From: a virus
Virus record (IMG/VR): IMGVR_UViG_3300035180_001002
Coordinates: 1 to 44,942 of that record
Reading direction: 5' to 3' (one strand)
Length of the DNA: 44,942 nucleotides
Part shown: in pieces, positions 15,157 through 22,136 of the stretch
Position numbering within the stretch: position 1 is the first letter of the stretch
Layout of the letters: each line of letters opens with the position of its first letter
The notes under the pieces: model-generated
The model's database searches: none
What the model was told of the DNA's origin: nothing
Seen by the model: the letters and a program-made list of their open reading frames with translations, nothing else
Made by a program: the position numbers and the translations under genes

Positions 15157-16935
15157 TCAGGACTTTTCACCTAAAAGCAGGTCATCCATCGACACCCCCG
15201 CCGCGATGCGGGTCATGATGTACTCTTCGACCGACATCTTGTACTTGATGGATTCCAAGATCACCGAATCGACCGACTTCTCGCCGACGATATCGACGAC
15301 GGTTACCGTATTCTTCTGGCCAATCCGATGCGCTCGGTCTTCAGACTGTGCCCGTTCAATGTAAGCATCAGTCCCCGAATAGTAGACCATCACATCATTC
15401 TCACCCGAAATCAGGGTGATGCCCAGACCCGCCGCCACCGGGTTGCCGATGAAGAACCGCATCTTCGGATCAGTGCAATATCGATCCTCGATGTCGGACC
15501 GGGCATTCATTTCGGTCTTGCCGTAATAACACTCGACTGACTTAGGGCCGTATTTCTCGGCCAGTCGATCGCGGATGTACTCGATCTCATGGACGAAGCT
15601 GGTCCAGATGATGAACTTACTTCCACGGAAGTTGTCCTCGATCATGTCGAATAGGGCGTCCATCTTGGGATTAACCTTCAGCGGCACTAGGGTGGTTTCG
15701 ACCCACTCGACCTCAACCCCGTCGATCTCCTTGTACTTCAATTCGCCTTGAGGCAACCAGCCCCCCACGATCTGGCGGCAGCGCAGGCGCTTCTCAAGTG
15801 AATTCGTGACCTTGATCAGCGGGGCGGTCGGGTCCTTTATCGCGCCTTTGACGACAACCCGGATGAGCCTGCGCTGTTCTGGTGTCAACTCGACGAAGAT
15901 CTCCTTCATCATCTTGTCGGGTAAATTCAAGACATCCTTGCCGACTTCCACGGTGTAAGGGATGATCATGTTCATCAGTTCATCGACGTGTTTGTAGCCG
16001 ATGATCTGTTTATCCTCGTACCCTCCCATTTCGAGGTACCGGGTCCTGAATGCCCAGTAGTCCCCCATGCCGATGATGTTCGGGTCGAGGAATTCATACT
16101 GGGACCACAGGTCCTCGATGCCTAAGGCGATCGGGGTGCCATTCAATATCAGACGCCGATGAGAACACGCCCCGATGGTGATGACACGCTCGGTGCGCTT
16201 GGCCTTCGGATTCTTGATGCGGCTGCTCTCGTCAACGATGGTGAGGATGCGCTTGCCTTTCGAGAAGAACCCACAGACCGAATCATAAAGCCCCTCGGAT
16301 ACGCCTAGACCCTCGACCGATACGGCCAGCACTTGAAGGTGGTCCCGGGGAGTGGCATTATAGAATTCCGTGATCCACGGAGCTTTGGTCCCATGGATTT
16401 TGAGGTCATATCCGCCCGTCGCGTACTTCTCGAATTCCTTAGCCCATGTACGGCGCAGGGTCGATGGAGCGATGATGCAAACAGCATCAATCTCCCCCGC
16501 CTTCCAGGCAGCGAACATCATGTGAATGGCGGTGTACGTCTTGCCCGTTCCCATCTTAGCGAACCAAGCAGATGCTGTCAACCCCCACGACAGGTCAAGC
16601 ATCTTCTCCTGGTGCTTCATCGGCGTGTACTTGATCTTCGACTCGGTGAAATCGTAGACATGGCCGGGAAAAGGGATGTAGACCGGCCCCGATGTCAGAC
16701 GCTCACTCTCCCGGATCGCATTCATTGCTGCCGGGTTGAAAGCGAATTCGTACCGATGCTTGATCTCGTCGATGTGAAGTATGTTCCCCTTGACGAGCGG
16801 GACCTTCCAGGTCTTGGATTTCGGGTCAAACCGACGCGATGGGAACCCCCGCATCGCGTCGGCCAGATGGAAGGGAGATTTCATCGAGAGACGTCGGGTC
16901 TTCTCGTCGTAGGTGACTTCAATGGTGTTGTTCAT
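15157..16935 (-). CDS. SNF2/DEAD-type superfamily 2 DNA helicase
   Basis: A 592-residue SF2 ATPase. An upstream YTPMKHQEKML element precedes Walker A MGTGKT (128-133), motif Ia-like IIAPSTLRRTW, motif II DESS (235-238, in place of DEAH), GTPIA, and near the end SEDRAHRIGQKNTV, the arginine-finger motif VI of SNF2-like proteins. Such phage enzymes are thought to act in replication fork remodelling or recombination. The ATG follows the previous stop by 14 bases with only a weak ribosome site. Confidence 0.9.
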   Translation of the reverse strand: MNNTIEVTYDEKTRRLSMKSPFHLADAMRGFPSRRFDPKSKTWKVPLVKGNILHIDEIKHRYEFAFNPAAMNAIRESERLTSGPVYIPFPGHVYDFTESKIKYTPMKHQEKMLDLSWGLTASAWFAKMGTGKTYTAIHMMFAAWKAGEIDAVCIIAPSTLRRTWAKEFEKYATGGYDLKIHGTKAPWITEFYNATPRDHLQVLAVSVEGLGVSEGLYDSVCGFFSKGKRILTIVDESSRIKNPKAKRTERVITIGACSHRRLILNGTPIALGIEDLWSQYEFLDPNIIGMGDYWAFRTRYLEMGGYEDKQIIGYKHVDELMNMIIPYTVEVGKDVLNLPDKMMKEIFVELTPEQRRLIRVVVKGAIKDPTAPLIKVTNSLEKRLRCRQIVGGWLPQGELKYKEIDGVEVEWVETTLVPLKVNPKMDALFDMIEDNFRGSKFIIWTSFVHEIEYIRDRLAEKYGPKSVECYYGKTEMNARSDIEDRYCTDPKMRFFIGNPVAAGLGITLISGENDVMVYYSGTDAYIERAQSEDRAHRIGQKNTVTVVDIVGEKSVDSVILESIKYKMSVEEYIMTRIAAGVSMDDLLLGEKS

Positions 16936-16951
16936 GGATGGGGCTTTTTAG

Positions 16952-17380
16952 TCATAGTCCAATTTGGCCACGGAAATCGAACACGCTCGGGACCCGCATC
17001 TTCTTACGTGCCCGACATGCCTTCATCTTCTCAGCGTTCGTCATCCGTTGATAGGCGATCTCGTTGCGGGGCTTGTGGGTGGTATAAACCCACTGGGCCT
17101 TCTCACGGGTGGCGCTCACCTTATCGCGCTGGAATATGTACCCATACTTGACTAGACGCGAAATAGTGGTCGACAGATGGTGGCGGGCCTCGACCTCGGG
17201 CAGTTCTACTCGAAGGCCATTGATCGTTATCCCGTCACGCCCTGCCCCGTGGACACATAGCAAGACCTTGTGAAATGCGGTACCGAATCGCAAGAATCCT
17301 TGCGGCAGGCCGGGGTTGTTGTTGAAGGTCTTATCGGAGACGGAGACCCGTTTTGGCTTGGTGCGACTGGGACTGGTCAT
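16952..17380 (-). CDS. Possible winged-helix DNA-binding protein (142 aa)
   Basis: A 142-residue basic protein. The middle (FHKVLLCVHGAGRDGITINGLRVEL, then HHLSTTISRLVKYGYIFQRDK) reads like a winged helix: an early helix, a recognition helix over STTISRLVKYG and a wing over YIFQRDK. The C-terminus is Lys/Arg-rich (KMKACRARKKMR). It could be a transcription regulator or a replication initiator accessory protein. The start overlaps the upstream stop as ATGA. No close family is recognised. Confidence 0.6.
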   Translation of the reverse strand: MTSPSRTKPKRVSVSDKTFNNNPGLPQGFLRFGTAFHKVLLCVHGAGRDGITINGLRVELPEVEARHHLSTTISRLVKYGYIFQRDKVSATREKAQWVYTTHKPRNEIAYQRMTNAEKMKACRARKKMRVPSVFDFRGQIGL

Positions 17381-17592
17381 GGTTTGACGTCCTGATACTT
17401 GATGATGTTGATACAGCCGGAAGGCTCACGCGCCCACATGCCGTCCGTGTCTAACTTCTCGATCTGAACCCACTGGCCTACTCGATCCACGTACCACATC
17501 GAAGGGTCAGGGCAGCGCCGGATCAGAACACGAAAGTCCCTGTCCAGCCACCGGTAAGCTTCACGGAGCTTCTGGACGTCGGCGTGTCTCAT
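17377..17592 (-). CDS. Small unknown protein (71 aa)
   Basis: A 71-residue protein (MRHADVQKLREAYRWLDRDF...), rich in Trp, Asp and Arg, with no membrane segment or metal motif. GGAGGT lies upstream of the ATG, inside the end of the 97-residue gene region, and the stop overlaps the next start as ATGA. It is co-translated with the winged-helix candidate. No function can be given. Confidence 0.6.
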   Translation of the reverse strand: MRHADVQKLREAYRWLDRDFRVLIRRCPDPSMWYVDRVGQWVQIEKLDTDGMWAREPSGCINIIKYQDVKP

Positions 17593-17598
17593 TGCAGG

Positions 17599-17892
17599 TT
17601 ACCTCCTATGTTCGGCGTCTTGTGGCGCGGCCGGCAATGGGCGCCAGTCCGCATCGCCAGGATCGCCATCACTCAATCCCGACATGCACGTCTCACCGAA
17701 CTCGCGCTTGCCAACCGGGCGCACCATCATCGGCGTCCCGTCATCGTGCAGCGCCACGCCGTCGCACACGGTGTCAGTGTCCGCCCCGTATTTGATGTTG
17801 TCGCCCTTGTAGAGAAAGAAGTACCGGCCGTTCACGTACACGCCCAGTTCTCCAAGGTCGTTCACTACCCACTTCACGCTCTCTTTGCTCAT
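17599..17892 (-). CDS. Conserved-type small phage protein (97 aa)
   Basis: A 97-residue protein starting MSKESVKWVVNDLGELGVYVNGRYFFLYKGDN, with a mid-block DDGTPMMVRPVGKREFGETC. I recall this pattern as a widespread short phage protein of unknown role in proteobacterial phages. The ATG has AGAGGAG upstream. A second strong site (AGGAGG, 17943-17948) lies about 55 bases further up and does not serve this start. Confidence 0.7.
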   Translation of the reverse strand: MSKESVKWVVNDLGELGVYVNGRYFFLYKGDNIKYGADTDTVCDGVALHDDGTPMMVRPVGKREFGETCMSGLSDGDPGDADWRPLPAAPQDAEHRR

Positions 17893-17963
17893 CGTCGCTC
17901 CTCTCAGTTTTCATCCACACGTCTAACTGGTCGCTCAATGCGACCTCCTACGGGCCTGCGGCC

Positions 17964-18224
17964 CTATGTCGGCGCCTTAGCTCCAACGATACGCAGCACA
18001 TATGGTACTATGTCCTGCTCGCCCGTCGCATTGGCCTCGGCTTGCGCTGCCTTGACAACTTCAGCCAGAGCAGTCGGGTTTTCGGTTTTTACTGTCAGCA
18101 ACAAGCCGCCGCCCCACGCCCCCGGCATCGGCCCCTTATCGGTGAATACGTAGCCCGATTGTTTCAGGTGACGCTCAAAGATCGAGAGCTTCCACGCCTC
18201 GACCACGATACCGACCTCGTACAT
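17964..18224 (-). CDS. Small unknown protein (86 aa)
   Basis: An 86-residue protein starting MYEVGIVVEAWKLSIFERHLKQSG. It has an alternating strand-helix pattern and a Gly-rich turn (PGAWGGGLLL), and looks like a small ferredoxin-like alpha/beta fold. The ATG at 18224 has AAGGAG upstream, which overlaps the stop of the preceding gene; in-frame upstream starts lack a site. No function recognised. Confidence 0.65.
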   Translation of the reverse strand: MYEVGIVVEAWKLSIFERHLKQSGYVFTDKGPMPGAWGGGLLLTVKTENPTALAEVVKAAQAEANATGEQDIVPYVLRIVGAKAPT

Positions 18225-18234
18225 GGCGGTCTCC

Positions 18235-18474
18235 TTAGTGTGTGATCTGGAAGCGGGCCTTGAACTCCCCGCAGGCGGGGCGATTCTGCGCAACAATGAC
18301 ATCGACCGATACCGGGGTTGGCGTCGGTTGGGACTGGCCCCCTTGCAGTATGTTCGGGGCTGGCATCACCATCAACAGGTGAGCGGCGGGCGGGAACCGG
18401 AAGCACAGCCCCGAATTCTCGGCTTGCTTGTGCAGGTAGTAGGTGCACGAATGGCACGTGTCTTTCTTGTTCAT
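18235..18474 (-). CDS. Small Cys-rich, likely metal-binding protein (79 aa)
   Basis: A 79-residue protein starting MNKKDTCHSCTYY. A CxxC pair near the start, a third Cys in SGLCFRFPP and a fourth near the end (RPACGEF) suggest a four-Cys metal site. The ATG overlaps the stop of the upstream 53-residue membrane protein as ATGA, so translation is coupled. No function recognised. Confidence 0.65.
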   Translation of the reverse strand: MNKKDTCHSCTYYLHKQAENSGLCFRFPPAAHLLMVMPAPNILQGGQSQPTPTPVSVDVIVAQNRPACGEFKARFQITH

Positions 18475-18632
18475 GATATGCGACCGATCAAAAATGCTAC
18501 GAGGGAGACGACGACATAAAACACCACCCACTTCAGGATGGGCAGCGGGCGGTGAAACAAGATTTCCGGATTCCCCACGATGAACTGGCACTCGGACAGC
18601 TGGCGCGGCGCTTGCAGATTCGACTGTTTCAT
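18471..18632 (-). CDS. Small single-span membrane protein (53 aa)
   Basis: A 53-residue frame starting MKQSNLQAPRQLSEC. One clear hydrophobic helix covers residues about 32-50 (ILKWVVFYVVVSLVAFLIG) and the last residues are RIS. TAGGA lies 8 bases before the ATG, and the stop overlaps the next start as ATGA. It could be a spanin-like, exclusion or holin-accessory protein. The membrane span is all that can be stated. Confidence 0.65.
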   Translation of the reverse strand: MKQSNLQAPRQLSECQFIVGNPEILFHRPLPILKWVVFYVVVSLVAFLIGRIS

Positions 18633-18659
18633 GGTTTATTCCTATCAAGGCTATGAAGG

Positions 18660-18735
18660 TGGCACCTTACGGGTGCCATTCGCTTCTGATCGCTCCACCT
18701 TCGAAGTCAGGGCGAGGAGACCAATCCTCCTGACT
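18660..18735 (-). terminator. Structured intergenic region: two perfect or near-perfect hairpins
   Basis: The 138 bases between the 53-residue gene and the 283-residue gene hold TGGCACC-N5-GGTGCCA (18660-18678) and a longer bipartite hairpin (18705-18735: AGTCAG/CTGACT outside, GAGGA/TCCTC inside). Neither has a T run, so factor-dependent termination, RNA processing or mRNA protection are all possible. Confidence 0.5.
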
Positions 18736-18770
18736 CCAGGCCCGAAGAAGGCCCGTCACCCCCCACAGGG

Positions 18771-19622
18771 TTACTTGGTCTTACCGGCGGCCTTGCCGGT
18801 GCCCTTGGTCGGCGGCACGGGAGGAGCCAGCTTGGTCGTCGAACTGATCGCCGCGACGGCAGCAGCTTCCTTGCCCTTCTCGGCGGCGGCTTCCTGGGCC
18901 TTGACCTTGGCTTCCTCCTTGGCCTTGACATCGGCAGCCTTCTTGGCTTCCTTCTCGGCCTTGATCTTGGCTTCCTCCTTGGCCTTGACATCGGCAGCCT
19001 TCTTGGCTTCCTTCTCGGCCTTGATCCGGGCCTTCTCGGCAGCGGCGGCTTCAGCGGTGGCGTAGCCGTTGGCGTCACGGATCTCGATCACCTTATCGAT
19101 GGTCAGATCGCCTTTCTTGATCGCGCCACGCATGCGATTGCGGAGGTTCATGGACTGCTGGCCGATGTTCAAATGTGCATATTTGTTCTCGGTCAGGCCC
19201 AGTGCGGCGAGACCGAGAGCCACGACATTCGCCACCGGCACGGCATCCAGGGCCATCGCCAGTTCATCATTGCAGCGCAGTTGGCCGGTCATAGACTTGA
19301 CATAGGCGCCAGCCTTGACGCGTTCGGCCAGCGACAACATCGAACCGACGTAGTTGCGGCCAGCGGCCTTCAGTTCTTCGGCACGGGCATCGCGTTCGGC
19401 CTTCTTGGCGGCGGCGGCTTCGGCACGGGCCTTGGCAGCAGTGGCGCGCTCTTCAGCAGACACCTTGGCGGCGGCTTCGTGTTCGGCCTTCTTCTTGGCC
19501 TTCTCGACAGCCGCTTGTTCGGCGGCGACGATCTTGTCGTTCAGGGCCTTGGCCTTGGCTTCGGCGTCGGCCTTCTTGGCGGCGCCATCGGTGGCGTCGG
19601 TGGTGGTGGCGGACTTGCTCAT
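18771..19622 (-). CDS. Ala/Lys-rich protein with paralogous GQQSMNLRN module (283 aa)
   Basis: A 283-residue protein from the ATG at 19622 (AAGGA upstream). Long Ala/Lys/Glu helices flank a compact module (about 92-182) that includes LRCNDELAMALDAVP and HLNIGQQSMNLRNRMRGAIKKGDL. The same module occurs in the protein encoded at 22803-23453. C-terminally a 20-residue Lys/Ala/Glu unit is repeated twice, matching a 60-base DNA repeat. It sits behind its own promoter with a palindromic operator. The charge pattern suggests a nucleic-acid-binding or histone-like protein made early, which is inference. Confidence 0.7.
   Translation of the reverse strand: MSKSATTTDATDGAAKKADAEAKAKALNDKIVAAEQAAVEKAKKKAEHEAAAKVSAEERATAAKARAEAAAAKKAERDARAEELKAAGRNYVGSMLSLAERVKAGAYVKSMTGQLRCNDELAMALDAVPVANVVALGLAALGLTENKYAHLNIGQQSMNLRNRMRGAIKKGDLTIDKVIEIRDANGYATAEAAAAEKARIKAEKEAKKAADVKAKEEAKIKAEKEAKKAADVKAKEEAKVKAQEAAAEKGKEAAAVAAISSTTKLAPPVPPTKGTGKAAGKTK
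18901..19020 (-). repeat. Two 60-base direct repeats inside the 283-aa gene
   Basis: 18901-18960 and 18961-19020 differ at one base. A partial third copy starts at 19021. Each encodes 20 residues of the Lys/Ala/Glu helix (KAEKEAKKAADVKAKEEAK). Confidence 0.9.
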
Positions 19623-19661
19623 GATGAATTCCTTGGAAGTGGTTGATGAAAACAAAGCGGG

Positions 19662-19703
19662 ATCGAGAATCTCGATTTTACTGCGGGGTCAGACGTGTGT
19701 CAA
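19662..19703 (-). promoter_or_regulatory. Promoter TTGACA-N17-TAAAAT with palindromic operator at the start site
   Basis: On the minus strand AAGGGGGG precedes TTGACA (19698-19703), then 17 bases, then TAAAAT (19675-19680). The perfect palindrome ATCGAGA-T-TCTCGAT (19662-19676) covers the expected start site. The stop codon of the upstream gene is the TGA inside the -35 box. It drives the 283-residue gene. Confidence 0.8.
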
Positions 19704-20137
19704 CCCCCCTTCAGTTCCTCGCCCGTGACCTTGGTCTTGCCCGCTTCAATCGCAGCCTTGACCAGTGCCCGGTACGCCCAATATTCCTCTTCGGTCGCCA
19801 GCGAATAGGTGACACGTAAGCCGCGTTCCTTGGCGGTCTTGTTCATCCTCTCGATGGACTTTTCGGGAGTGCTCAGTTGCTGGATAGCGGTAGCGATCCA
19901 GGAGGGCTGATCAGCGGAGATTATCTTCACTCGGATTTGCTTGAATGATGGCATCTTCTTGACTTTCGTAGGGGGGCTATAAGAGAACATGTCCTTGTCG
20001 GACACTTTACACTTCCAATCATGCCCGCATTTGATACATGACGCGATCCACCCGGTCGATGATTTCGATAACCAATGCCTCCAGTGCAGCTTGCACTTCG
20101 GGCACGTGCGATCGAGCTTGACCGGGCGCTGGGACAT
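19700..20137 (-). CDS. Zinc-ribbon protein of unknown role (145 aa)
   Basis: A 145-residue protein. The N-terminus has a four-Cys ribbon (CPKC near residue 12 and CIKCGHDWKC near 34-43). The rest is a basic alpha/beta domain with KIISADQPSWIATAIQQL and a helical end. Its last codons double as the -35 region of the next promoter. The ATG has only a weak GGTAAG site and lies 3 bases after the lipoprotein gene, so coupling is likely. A nucleic-acid-binding role is possible. Confidence 0.65.
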   Translation of the reverse strand: MSQRPVKLDRTCPKCKLHWRHWLSKSSTGWIASCIKCGHDWKCKVSDKDMFSYSPPTKVKKMPSFKQIRVKIISADQPSWIATAIQQLSTPEKSIERMNKTAKERGLRVTYSLATEEEYWAYRALVKAAIEAGKTKVTGEELKGG

Positions 20138-20140
20138 GGC

Positions 20141-20308
20141 TTACCGCCGACATTCAGCGGTGAAGCAGCCGTGATGTCCCTTAGGCGGGGGGTCTTCACC
20201 CCCTCCACATCCGGTGAGCCAGAACAGCAGACCCAAGAGCATGATCACCAGGATGATGTCGACCGGGTGAAGTGGGTCCTTCTTCGGCAGCAGGGGGTCG
20301 TGCTTCAT
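20141..20308 (-). CDS. Small lipoprotein with lipobox (55 aa)
   Basis: A 55-residue frame starting MKHDPLLPKKDPLHP. A hydrophobic helix (VDIILVIMLLGLLFWL) ends in the lipobox LTGC, and the short mature part is Gly/Pro/His-rich (GGGEDPPPKGHHG) with two more cysteines. The ATG overlaps the upstream stop as ATGA. Size and proline content recall o-spanins (Rz1) and phage exclusion lipoproteins such as Cor or Llp. Its place in the early arm, away from the lysis genes, favours exclusion slightly. This is inference. Confidence 0.65.
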   Translation of the reverse strand: MKHDPLLPKKDPLHPVDIILVIMLLGLLFWLTGCGGGEDPPPKGHHGCFTAECRR

Positions 20309-20664
20309 TTCGGCCCCAGTACCGCACGGGCGGCGTCCCAAGCCTTGGGCTTACGTTCATTGTAATCCGCCTCGAGGTCGAGCAAGTCCTTAGGGAAGAC
20401 GCGGGTCACCGAGCACGGCCTGCGCTGCCGGACACGTAGGCATTCGGCCTTCATGTCCTTCAGGATCACCAGTTCACGCAGGGCATCCTCAGCATGCTTC
20501 ACACGCTGAGCCAAGCCTTCCAACAGTTCAGCGGCACGCGCTATGAATGGGTCACCATCTTGCTGGTTCTCAGTCCAGAGATCTTCGGGGGCCGGGCCGG
20601 ACTCGACCATTTCCCGTAACACCTTCGCAAGCGCTACAGGCTCATCGGCACGTAAGTAATTCAT
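20305..20664 (-). CDS. Unknown helical protein (119 aa)
   Basis: A 119-residue, mostly helical protein (MNYLRADEPVALAKVLREMVESG...) with an Arg-rich middle (RVRQRRPCSVTR) and an acidic helix (FPKDLLDLEADYNERK). GGAG precedes the ATG and overlaps the preceding gene end. The stop overlaps the lipoprotein start as ATGA. No family recognised. Confidence 0.65.
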   Translation of the reverse strand: MNYLRADEPVALAKVLREMVESGPAPEDLWTENQQDGDPFIARAAELLEGLAQRVKHAEDALRELVILKDMKAECLRVRQRRPCSVTRVFPKDLLDLEADYNERKPKAWDAARAVLGPK

Positions 20665-20665
20665 C

Positions 20666-20953
20666 TCACTGCTCCATTTCGCGGATGATCAGGGACGCGG
20701 CGGCGGCTTCGATGTCGTTATCGACAAAGATCCGGCCATGGCCGTCGAGGGTATTCTGGTACGGCAGGCGGGCATAGTCCACAGACTTCTGGCCCCCGAA
20801 GCGCACCGTATGCAGTTTGCGCTGGCCGAAGAGTTCACCCCCCTTCTCGACGGTGACTTCACCGTCCTCCCACACAGAATAGACCATTTGGTTCTTATGG
20901 GCTTCGGGCTTGTGCAGCGCCAGCAGGGCGATCGTTGCTTCTTCGCGGTTCAT
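20666..20953 (-). CDS. Unknown small protein (95 aa)
   Basis: A 95-residue protein (MNREEATIALLALHKPEAHK...) with a beta-rich centre (YSVWEDGEVTVEKGGELFGQRK) and a helical acidic end (EAAAASLIIREMEQ). A leader with GGAG follows an intercistronic hairpin. No family recognised. Confidence 0.65.
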   Translation of the reverse strand: MNREEATIALLALHKPEAHKNQMVYSVWEDGEVTVEKGGELFGQRKLHTVRFGGQKSVDYARLPYQNTLDGHGRIFVDNDIEAAAASLIIREMEQ

Positions 20954-20972
20954 GTTGGATCTCCAAGTGAAT

Positions 20973-20988
20973 GGGGGCGAAATCCCCC
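20973..20988 (-). promoter_or_regulatory. Intercistronic hairpin cassette, copy 1
   Basis: GGGGG-N6-CCCCC follows the stop of the upstream gene and precedes a CATTCACTTGGAGATCC-type leader and ATG. It is one of five similar stop-hairpin-leader units between 20954 and 22800. Confidence 0.65.
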
Positions 20989-20998
20989 AGGGTTGGAA

Positions 20999-21268
20999 TC
21001 AAGTGGGCGGGTGATTCAAAAAGCGCAGGACAAATCCGGTCTCTGTGATGCACCGACCGTGTTTCAGGATCATCAACATATTGGTGTACACGTTGTGCGA
21101 CATGCCGGTCGGCATCAGCATGGCGTAGAAGTGGCCGGAGGGAATGCCATCGGGGCCGGCGGCTTCGATCATTTCGAGCATGATCTTGGCGGCTGTGCGT
21201 GTTGCCTCGATGAGCTTGACACGGCGCTCGATCGCCTCGGCGGTCTTCAAACTGGGATTCTGGTCCAT
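20999..21268 (-). CDS. Small phage protein (89 aa)
   Basis: An 89-residue protein whose centre, AGPDGIPSGHFYAMLMPTGMSHNVYTNML, looks like a small helix-turn-helix or dimerisation domain seen in short phage proteins of unknown role. The leader with GGAGACC precedes the ATG. It has hairpin cassettes on both sides. Confidence 0.65.
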   Translation of the reverse strand: MDQNPSLKTAEAIERRVKLIEATRTAAKIMLEMIEAAGPDGIPSGHFYAMLMPTGMSHNVYTNMLMILKHGRCITETGFVLRFLNHPPT

Positions 21269-21286
21269 GGGGGTCTCCAGGTGAAT

Positions 21287-21302
21287 GGGGGCTCGCGCCC
21301 CC
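21287..21302 (-). promoter_or_regulatory. Intercistronic hairpin cassette, copy 2 (GNRA-type loop)
   Basis: On the minus strand GGGGGC-GCGA-GCCCCC is a 6-base stem capped by a GNRA tetraloop. It is followed by ATTCACCTGGAGACCCCC and the ATG of the 89-residue gene. Confidence 0.7.
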
Positions 21303-21310
21303 GGGTTCGA

Positions 21311-21556
21311 TCAGTCGGCTTCCACTTCGGGGGCGGGCTCGGGTGGCACTTCATTGATGACACCAATGACGAGCTTGATGTCGAGGTCAGCGCCCCGGTC
21401 GCCCGGATCCGACGACAGGACAGCAGCGTCCTTGAACCCGCCGTAATGGCGCTCGCAAGGCTGCAACCTGGCAGCGACAGTCGTCAATACTTGAAGCTCG
21501 GCCGCGCTCAATTCGACGACTGAAGAATGGTAACCGGAAGTGATGACTACGTACAT
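21311..21556 (-). CDS. Unknown small protein (81 aa)
   Basis: An 81-residue protein (MYVVITSGYHSSVVELSAAELQVLTTVAARLQ...) with an acidic, proline-rich tail (VPPEPAPEVEAD). It is the first gene after an operator-bearing promoter (21601-21642) and has TAGGAGATC before the ATG. The N-terminal strand-helix-strand pattern is compact. No family recognised. Confidence 0.65.
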   Translation of the reverse strand: MYVVITSGYHSSVVELSAAELQVLTTVAARLQPCERHYGGFKDAAVLSSDPGDRGADLDIKLVIGVINEVPPEPAPEVEAD

Positions 21557-21600
21557 GGGGATCTCCTAAGGGGTTAACTATCGAACTATCGTGCTCTCTC

Positions 21601-21648
21601 ATCGAGAATCTCGATTGTACCACGCGGGGGCTGGTCTGTCCAGCCCCC
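21601..21648 (-). promoter_or_regulatory. Promoter TGGACA-N17-TACAAT with the same operator, plus 9-bp inverted repeat
   Basis: On the minus strand AAGGGGGC precedes TGGACA (21637-21642), then 17 bases, then TACAAT (21614-21619). The palindrome ATCGAGATTCTCGAT (21601-21615) is identical to that at 19662-19676. GGGGGCTGG-N5-CCAGCCCCC (21626-21648) spans the -35 box and spacer, and could be a terminator for the upstream gene or a second operator. Confidence 0.78.
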
Positions 21649-21656
21649 TTCCATGG

Positions 21657-21848
21657 TCAGTACTCGCCGTTTAGGGCGCGGCGCATATCAGGGGTCGGTC
21701 GGCCCTTGAAATTGAAGGCCGTCGGCAGCAAGCACAGGACATGGCCCTTGTGTTCAATGCACTTCATCCGGTCGCTCAGAGCGACGAGGAATTGGGCGCG
21801 TGCGATGACCTGGAGCTTGAAGCTCTTGTAACGAATGGCGTTGCTCAC
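21657..21848 (-). CDS. Unknown small basic protein (63 aa)
   Basis: A 63-residue protein from GTG at 21848 (VSNAIRYKSFKLQVIARAQF...). GGAG/TAGG lies in the tail of the upstream gene and the start is 5 bases after its stop. It is basic, with a central Cys pair in KCIEHKGHVLC. No family recognised. Confidence 0.6.
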   Translation of the reverse strand: MSNAIRYKSFKLQVIARAQFLVALSDRMKCIEHKGHVLCLLPTAFNFKGRPTPDMRRALNGEY

Positions 21849-21853
21849 GCTAC

Positions 21854-22105
21854 CTACTCCATGGTGTCTCCGAATCTCTTCAGGCAGGCGGCGGCCAGCC
21901 CTTCATCGGTGAATCCGCCTCGCGCCTCCTCCAGGGTCAGGCCCATGCCGTTGATGACCATGATTCGCAGCGCCTCGACCCGATCTGCGATCGAATTGGT
22001 CTCGTCCCTGACGAATTCGAAGATCGAATCGAAGGCATTGCCGTCTGACCACGCACGGATCGCTTCAAGGGTCACGGGCTTGATGTACTTCAGGTGGTTG
22101 CTCAT
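21854..22105 (-). CDS. Unknown helical protein (83 aa)
   Basis: An 83-residue, mostly helical protein (MSNHLKYIKPVTLEAIRAWSDG...) with FEFVRDETNSIADRVEALRIMVING. It has the GGAGACC leader and a hairpin upstream. No family recognised. Confidence 0.65.
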   Translation of the reverse strand: MSNHLKYIKPVTLEAIRAWSDGNAFDSIFEFVRDETNSIADRVEALRIMVINGMGLTLEEARGGFTDEGLAAACLKRFGDTME

Positions 22106-22123
22106 GGGGGTCTCCAGGTGAAT

Positions 22124-22136
22124 GCTGCTCAGCAGC
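22124..22136 (-). promoter_or_regulatory. Intercistronic hairpin cassette, copy 3 (stop codon in the loop)
   Basis: GCTGC-TGA-GCAGC on the minus strand. The TGA loop is the stop codon of the 95-residue gene. ATTCACCTGGAGACCCCC and the next ATG follow. Confidence 0.65.

Noticed and set aside
16553-16581. A promoter-like TTGACA-N17-TAAGAT on the minus strand preceded by GGGGG, within the SNF2 helicase gene.
   Set aside because: The bases are fixed by conserved helicase residues around the Walker A loop (MGTGKT), so the match can arise from coding constraint. It could still be tested by start-site mapping.
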